Source of the DNA: Ahaetulla prasina
Lineage: Eukaryota > Chordata > Lepidosauria > Squamata > Colubridae
DNA: 64,000 bases
Direction: 5' to 3'
Assembly: GCF_028640845.1 (NCBI RefSeq)
Contig: NC_080540.1
Coordinates: 130,972,420 to 131,036,419 of the forward strand
Under the pieces are notes generated by a model that saw only the letters and a list, made by a program, of their open reading frames with translations, ran no database searches and was not told the DNA's origin. Below, one piece after another: positions 57,297 to 64,000 of the stretch. Every line of letters begins with the position of its first letter. Positions within the stretch are counted from its first letter, which is position 1. A program made the translations under genes and the position numbers.

Positions 57297-59190
57297 TATT
57301 TTTTTGCTGTCATTGACAGTTGCTTAATAAAGTTCTGGATTTTTTAATCTATGGTATTAAAACAAAGTTAAGATTACTGAAGATTTAGATGTAGGTCCTG
57401 AATACTCAATGTGGCATCTGTGGACCTCCCTTGATACTGATGAGGTTCCTTGTGTCATCAATTCTTTGGGAGGTGGGGCATATGTAAATTTGTTTAAATA
57501 AAACAAATAGGTGCCAAGGCCTCTCATTGAAAAGATGGCATTGTATCTACACGATTGGCTAGCTAGATCAAATAAATAAATACATGCTGAACATTTCAGA
57601 AATTCCTGGCATAATATCCTGATCTATCCTCCAGTGAGGATCATTTCTGTCTAAAGCTGTATCTTTTGCTGTGGAAGCAGCATTGAATCAATGTGAATCA
57701 TTTCATGTGGTCTCTGATATTGTCTCATTAGAGGAGACAGTTCTGCCTTCCAGGTCCTAGTATTCTGCTACCCCAACATTTTTACATAAAAAGGGCCGGA
57801 TACAAAACAGGTGCCATGTCAATAGTAGTTTGGAATGGAAAGGAGGAATGCAAACATGGAGAAGACAAACATTCTAATATTTCTTAAGATGGGGAAGAGA
57901 TGTGTGTTATAGGGCGCAAACCAAGAGGGAATAATAAGGTTGAAGTGGTTGAAACAATACTGATTGATCACTGAACATTTTGAACTGGAATTGGAAGGGT
58001 GAGGGGTGAGAAGAAATTATAAAGACTGGTTAATTGGAAGTGATGTTTAAGCCCAAGAATTCTTGGGAGACCCACTAATTTTCTGGAAGCGTTTTTAGAG
58101 AAAATTGACATGATAGGGAGGTGAAGCCCAGAGCTCTGCTTAGAGTTCTATGCCCACCTGTCTCAAAAACAGATACAGGTAAGGTGAAGTGGTAGACAGC
58201 ACTCCAACATGTCAAGTTGTAGAGTGACCTCACTAATTTGTTCTGGTAAATTGATGTTTTGTTAGGGAGTGCTCCCTAACCTCAAGGGAGTTCAAAACCT
58301 GTTTGCAAATTTCCTAAAAGTGCCTACACTGAGATAGGATTAGGAAGTCACCTTCAAGGTCATTGAGATCAAAAAGCCCCCAGGAACAACAACTTCAATT
58401 ACTCATATATGTGTGAAGAAATAGTAAGAATGTTTGAAATGTGTACAAGGTCAACCATTTCATAATCACCTCAAGCTATTATGTGTCTTTACGTGAAGAA
58501 AAAAGTTACCTTCAGCCCCATCTGCTTGCCCAATTATGGAACTTTTGACTTTGTAAAAAGTTGAATATATGAGAACTTTCTCAGTCGAAGTTCGATAGGC
58601 TGAATTCAAACATTATTAAATCATTTGTTATAACCATAGTTTTTAAATAACTCACAGCAGGTGACTTTCTACATGATTTTAAACATAAACTACGACTTAA
58701 TACCAATAGACAACAGTATTTGTAGCTCAGGTTGCACTATAGATCACACTAGCTAAATATTATTTATTGCACACAAATAAATTTCACATTACAAATGAAC
58801 ACAGTGTATGAATATGAATTATGACTTTTGATTCTATTTTGCTTGTGGATCAAGAAATCATGAAAAAAAAGACCATAAATTAGCAAAATCTCCAAACTAA
58901 GTCTATTGAAAAAGAGTTTGAAGGTTTCATTTCCCATGTGGGCTACGCTACTGACTAGTTGAGTATATTTTATACAACTTTTCAATCATATTTTCAATGA
59001 TTTATAATAACATATTAAAATGTAAATTTAAAAAATCAACTCAGGATTATAAAATGATAGAACTTTTATCTCTGTCTAATAAATTTGCTAAAGTATTAGT
59101 TTTCTCTGTTCCCCTGGTGATTTGCTTAAACATCAAAATGTTTCTGTTCCATAAAAATATTCTAAGAAAAGATTAATGTCTTTCAATAAA
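57297..59190. other. Upstream region of OTOP3, nothing recognised
   Basis: Unique sequence. It should hold the OTOP3 promoter and 5' UTR, but no convincing TATA box, CpG island or exon was seen. OTOP2, the usual next neighbour, is not in the window. Confidence 0.4.
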
Positions 59191-59194
59191 TAAC

Positions 59195-59372
59195 AATATA
59201 AGCAAGTTTGGAGAAGGAACATCACTGTAGGTTTTTAAGAAGAGACTGGACAGCCACCTGTCTGACATGGCATAGGGTCTCCTGCTTGAGCAGGGGAGTT
59301 GGACTAAAAGAACACCAAGGTCCCTTCCAGCTCTATTCTGATTGATTGGCTGATTGATTGATTGATTGAAAT
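59195..59372 (+). mobile_element. CR1-group LINE 3' end with (GATT)n tail
   Basis: GTTTTTAAGAAGAGACTGGA, CTCCTGCTTGAGCAGG and GTTGGACTAAAAGAACACC then CCAGCTCTATTCTGATTGAT and a run of TGATTGAT. Confidence 0.8.
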
Positions 59373-59730
59373 GCCACTGGATTCTATGGGAAACTTGCTT
59401 CTGGGGAAAAGGGGTGTGATTGCTGCCTAAGTCATCAAAGCCTGAAAGCAAATACAGAAGAGGATTAGGGCTGGGGCAATAAAAGGAAAAGCACCCTGGT
59501 AAATGATTTGCAGATTCCCAGGATTAAGAGTTGATGCATTGCTGTACTAGCATAATATAAATCTTGACAAATTAAAAATAAGGGACAGAAAAGAATTCTA
59601 AATGGCAGCAAAGAAAAATAATTATTAAACAGGCCAGACACTTCAGAGGGGTACTTTTTCAGGGGTATTTGAATCAGACTTTATTAAAACAACAAAGAGA
59701 TTTGTCTGGGGCTTTTTAACTCTTTGATTT

Positions 59731-59811
59731 TCCTTCCTTCCTTCCTTCCTTCCTTCCTTCCTTCCTTCCTTCCTTCCTTCCTTCCTTCCTTCCTTCCTTC
59801 CTTCCTTCCTC
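59731..59811. repeat. (CCTT)n microsatellite
   Basis: About 20 uninterrupted CCTT units. Confidence 0.95.
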
Positions 59812-60569
59812 TTTCATTCACTTTTACTTGAAATGATGGTTGGTGCCAAGACATCTCAGTCCAATCCATAATCTTCTATTTGTATTGAATTAAAAGCCAG
59901 AGGTACATACCTATTTTTGAAAGCATAATAAGCTGCTTTGTATTTTTTTAAAATTTAGATATTTTTGAATGCCAACATAAATGTCAACAATTGCTGTGAT
60001 TAATTTTTTGTAGTCCTTTTTAAAAGACATTTTGCAATATATTGCTGTACATTTAATTTTTTTAAAACAACCATGCTGCCAAACTCTTCAACTTGTGTAT
60101 AATAACTACTGTCATGTGTCCAGATTCACCTTTCTTTTATTAAATATTTCTGAAGGAAGATAAAACTAATACAAACTGCTATAAAATAAGAAATTAGAAA
60201 AAGAAAAGGAAAAACAAACAGTCAAAGAAAAAGCTGAGGGTTCAGAAAAATGGTAAAAAAAACAGAAAAAAGAATAAACTGTTTTAAAATTATTGTATGC
60301 ACAAAGATGGAAAGATTTGCCACTATCAACAATGAAGGAATGGCTAGTGAAGTCTGAATCACAACTCTTCCATGTTTTTCTTCTCCTACCGTTCAGGTCA
60401 TTCAAACATGCAAAGTGACATTTACCCTTTTAAAAAACCCTTCTATCTCCATTTTGCTCAGTATAGGATGATGCAGGCATATAGGAGAAGGGACAGCTCC
60501 TGGAGCCACGGTACTGTATTATAATTATGCATAGACTCCAGCAGTTCTGTGTTTGGTTTTTGCCCTTGA
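59812..60569. other. Intergenic, nothing recognised
   Basis: AT-rich unassigned sequence. Confidence 0.4.
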
Positions 60570-60577
60570 GTAACAAC

Positions 60578-60702
60578 CAGTGGTGGGATTCAGCCAGTTC
60601 GCACCACTTTGGGAGAACCAGTTATTAACTTTCTGAGCACTTTGGTGAATTGGTTGTTGGAAGAAATCATTAGGGCAGAGAACCGGTTGAATCCCACCAC
60701 TG
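60578..60702. mobile_element. hAT-type MITE, CAGTGGTGGGATTC family
   Basis: Same ends as 55150-55286. The flanks GTAACAAC (60570-60577) and GTAACAAA (60703-60710) agree in 7 of 8. Confidence 0.88.
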
Positions 60703-60710
60703 GTAACAAA

Positions 60711-62040
60711 TAACCAAAACAAGTAACAAATAATAAATTGCACCATCAAAATATCAATGTTAGATGGCAGCTCTTCCAGTTATTCTTCTTTTTCAGCACC
60801 ATTAACACTGCATACAAATGGAGGTGATATTATTGTAAATCAGCTAATGCAAAAACCAAAAAAGGAAAAAAAAAAGAAAGAAAAAAGAAATTGGCACAGG
60901 CAGCTTTGACCTTATATAGCTTGTTGATGCCATACTTACTTAAGTATGGAGCTACGAATGACCCCTCTAATTCCAAATCTATGCATCTTTAAACACACAT
61001 CAACCACAGAGTTACTCTAGAAGCTGAAGTTTCACCACAATCTGCCTATGATATTTTGCCATTGGCTAGACTTAGTCTGAGGAGACGCATGACCTTGAGC
61101 CCATGAGGATTGAGGCAATAGATAAATAGTATTTTAAAAACAAAGCACTCTACCCAAATTACAGCTTTAAGCCTTTTGTTTAAGATGTTAAACCACACCT
61201 TCTGGCCAAAAGCCCAGATCCATTTAAGATGAATTTCCATTGTTAATAACACTCTGTGTGTTGGGTTGCTTTAAGCTATTGTTTCTTGCAGGAGTCACTA
61301 GAGATCCCAAATTGCCCAAGTAGCTAGAGTGCGGGTTTCTTTGAGTGTTGTGTGGGGAAGGGTTTTTAGGATTCCTATATACTGATCAGAAATCCTCAGA
61401 TCATATTTCCAAACAATCATTACAGGGCATTTTTCGTTTTGTCATTTGTCATATTTTTGGGATCTACAGCCTTCAGCAAAGTGTGGAGAGCAGAAAATTC
61501 AAGGATTCTATATTTGCTCTTCTTACCTCAAGACTGGTGGCTTAGCTGCAGCCTCTGTGGGAAAAGGACCAGAGATGAATCTTCCAGAGAAACTGAATTA
61601 ACAAAAGGGATTTTCCCCCCCTTTTGAAATGCTATTTCTTCTCTAGGGTGGAAATGTTTTTTCTTCTCAGAAGAGCTGAGAAGTCGTCACTGGCATGCAG
61701 AGTTGCCAATGGAAAGTGTAGTTTGCATTGATTTTTTTCCCCGTCTGTTGACTTATGGGATAGTCTTGTCATTATATTAATTATTAGGCGGAGAGGTTCA
61801 TTAGCCCAGGAGAGCCCAACCAATGGGAATCAAGTGCTTTCCTTTGCACCTGCCTGGTCAATTCCTGTCAACAGGCTGTGGACACAGCTCAGAACATGCT
61901 GAGCACAAAGCCATGGGCTTTCTTGATGGAAGGTGCCAAAGCTGCAGTTTTATAGCCATCCAAAGCTCCAGAAATGGCCCCACTTTGGCAAACTGGATAA
62001 AATACTATAAATCTGTTATGGCCTGTCACACCTGTTTCTT
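60711..62040. other. Intergenic, nothing recognised
   Basis: Unassigned. No frame here has features of a conserved gene. Confidence 0.4.
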
Positions 62041-62054
62041 TGCTTTTGCCAGTT

Positions 62055-62145
62055 ACTTCATTTGTCCAGCATATGACAAATGAAGAGAGGATTGTAAAGC
62101 ACTGTGAAGTGGTATATACTGTAAGTCTAAGTACTATTGCTATGA
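62055..62145 (+). mobile_element. SINE 3' tail fragment
   Basis: GAGGATTGTAAAGCACTGTG, AAGTGGTATATACTGTAAGT and TACTATTGCTAT match the tail of the tRNA-derived SINE family. Confidence 0.65.
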
Positions 62146-62739
62146 CATTTTCTGTAACCCCAAACCTGGGAAGATTGATCAAAATAGTTGAAGTTTTCTC
62201 AGTCCCACCAAGAATGGAGATTGTGAGATGGGGGTGATTCTGGGCACATAATACCATAAGAACAGAGTGTACCAAAGTTCTAGATTAAATTTGATAGACA
62301 CTGTTTTAAGTTAAATTTCATTTCATTTGAGGCATTTCAGGGCTAAAAATGTATTTGTAAATGTACATAACAACACTAATAACACCAACACCAAATTAAC
62401 ACAGTGAAGCAATTTCAAACTTGGAACATAAAAAATGTAAAAAGTCTGAGGCAGCCTCCCTTGAGTGCTATGCTGAACTATAATTCCCAGCATTCCCAGC
62501 ACAAATTTTTGTGACACTCTTGCAGTATGAACTTCCCTTTAGAATATCAGGATCATATCCAAGAGCCAATCAATAGTTTAGCAGATACAATTTTTAAGTT
62601 GCTTGCAAAGATAGCATATCCTGCAATGTACCAGTCAGTTCTGGATATCAAAAAACATGATTTTTGTCCACTGTCTTATTTAAGAAGAAGGCAACTGATG
62701 CAACAGCTTCAGCTAGCAATGCTAGAACAGTGTTTATGG

Positions 62740-62805
62740 CTCACTGGGGAATTCTGGGAATTGAAGTCCACACACCTTAAAAGTTGCTGAGGATGAGAAA
62801 CACCG
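62740..62805. mobile_element. Half copy of the palindromic hAT MITE
   Basis: GAATTCTGGGAATTGAAGTC and CACCTTAAAAGTTGCTGAGG match one arm of 18932-19066. Confidence 0.6.
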
Positions 62806-62825
62806 TGCTGGAGCTTATTCTGCAC

Positions 62826-63215
62826 ATGCTAATTATTGTTGGTGTTAGTTGCGAAGTCGTGTCCAACCCATCGTGACCCCATGGACAACTTTCTTCCGGG
62901 CCTTTCTGTCCTCTACCATCCTCCGGAGTCCATTTAAGCTCACACCGACTGCTTCAGTGACTCCATCTAGCCACCTCATCTGCCGTCCCGGTCTTCTTTT
63001 GCCCTCAATCGTTCCCAGCATTTAGGGTCTTCTCTAGTGAGTCCTTCCTTCTCATTAGGTGGTCAGAGTATTTGAGTTTCATCTTCAGGATCTGGCCTTC
63101 TAAAGAGCAGTCAGAGTTGATCTCCTCTAGGAGTGACTTGTTTGATTGCCTTGCAGTCCAAGGGATTCACAGGAGTCTTCTCCAGCACCACAGTACATGC
63201 CAATTAGTCTTGGAC
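62826..63215 (-). mobile_element. BovB/RTE LINE 3' end
   Basis: On + it reads TTAGTTGCGAAGTCGTGTCC, CATCGTGACCCCATGGACAA, TCATTAGGTGGTCAGAGTAT and GAGTTTCATCTTCAGGATCT. This is the mirror of the squamate BovB terminus. On - the remaining coding end reads LWCWRRLL. It is better preserved than the copy at 415-1900. Confidence 0.88.
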
Positions 63216-63219
63216 AAAG

Positions 63220-64000
63220 CTGGTGTCAGAAACAATCCCAGCCCATGAAGCCAATTCTTCTGAAAAGAGAAGAAGAGGGCTGATCTCTCCACCTTGGTAT
63301 GTTTCTCTAACCAAGATGGCGCCAACGAAGGCTGCCTCGGTGAAATGCTCTCTAATGGTTTCTTTATTTTTAATTGTTCTCTGTGACTCACTACGGATTT
63401 CCTACTCACGAGACCATCTGCTAAAAATTAAGCAATATTTCTTTAAGGAGCAGCTTTCTTTGATCTCACCCCGCCTGTCTTTACAAACACGGAGGAGATT
63501 CTAACACAGGAGGAGGCAATTCCCACGGAGCCATGGATTACTAAAAAAACCAAATGACGGAAACGAAGGAAGAGAGGTAAACGATCTGGGATCTTAAACA
63601 GGCTAAGAAATCGCATTAAAACTCCCACTTGCAAATAAGATGGATGAAATACTCCTCTTAAACAAATACTATTCTGATTTTCGCAATTCAGCAGTCCTAT
63701 ACTTCTCTGAAACCTGGTTAAATGAATCAATTGAAGATAGCAGCCTGAACATTCCAGGGTTTCAGCTTGAACGATCAGACAGGGTTCCAGAAACATCTGG
63801 TAAAAAGAAAGGAGGAGGCTTATGCCTATATATTAACAGCAACTGGTGTCAAGATTTTAAAATAATTTACAAATTCTGTGACAACAATTTAGAGACTTTA
63901 ATTATCAGCTGCAAACCATACTATTTGCCTCATGAATTTTCCTCATTTCTTCTAATTGCTGTTTATGTCCCACCACAAGCCTGTGTAAACAAGGCATTAC
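63220..64000 (+). mobile_element. CR1/L2-group LINE, 5' part with endonuclease start, runs off the window
   Basis: From ATG at 63640 one frame stays open to the window edge (120 codons). It shows SETWLNESI, GGGLCLYINSNWCQDF, ETLIISCKPYYLPHEFSSFL and AVYVPPQA, the order of the apurinic-type endonuclease of CR1/L2-group LINEs. 63223-63630 is probably its 5' region; a separate short frame there has no known domain. The rest lies beyond 64000. Confidence 0.82.

Noticed and set aside
57297..64000. OTOP2 exons
   Set aside because: OTOP2 is the expected next gene, but no otopetrin motif occurs here outside OTOP3.

Overview
This is a vertebrate nuclear window, most likely from a snake or closely related squamate. 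The evidence is its long introns, its repeat set (CR1/L3-like, BovB/RTE and L1 LINEs, tRNA-derived SINEs with L2/CR1-like tails, a Sauria-type SINE, many short hAT-type MITEs, and ATTCT microsatellites next to LINE tails) and a conserved gene pair. Two real genes are present. HID1 lies on the + strand with every coding exon except the first (8158-46958). OTOP3, an otopetrin proton channel, lies on the - strand with six coding exons (51534-57296). They are tail to tail, the same arrangement as on human 17q25.

Layout. 1-3092 is HID1 intron 1 with an old BovB-like LINE and a SINE. 3093-9680 is a scrambled segment. A CR1-like LINE on the - strand (3849-4918 plus 8309-9289) is flanked by a 5-bp target duplication and is split by about 3.4 kb of other sequence. 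That 3.4 kb holds a copy of DNA from near 11.1-11.45 kb carrying a 174-copy perfect 11-bp tandem array, followed by the same intron and exon 2 without the LINE. The window therefore carries both the empty and the filled version of one insertion site, and exon 2 of HID1 appears twice. 9681-46958 is the rest of HID1, exons 3 to 19. Its 12.7-kb intron 17 holds a Ty3/Gypsy-type LTR retrotransposon with matching LTRs and target duplication (33790-38377). 46959-51533 is the HID1 3' UTR and the intergenic interval. 51534-57296 is OTOP3, with a long CT/GA hairpin in one intron. 57297-64000 is repeat-dotted sequence that ends in a BovB 3' end and the start of a second LINE that runs off the window.

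How the genes work. HID1 is a Golgi/trans-Golgi peripheral protein needed for dense-core vesicle and secretory-granule formation. OTOP3 is a plasma-membrane proton channel opened by acid. No functional link between them is visible beyond conserved neighbourhood. All exons of both genes read in frame with canonical GT/AG junctions, so both look functional. The main open question is whether the 3.1-9.7 kb scramble is a true rearrangement or an assembly error joining two haplotypes.
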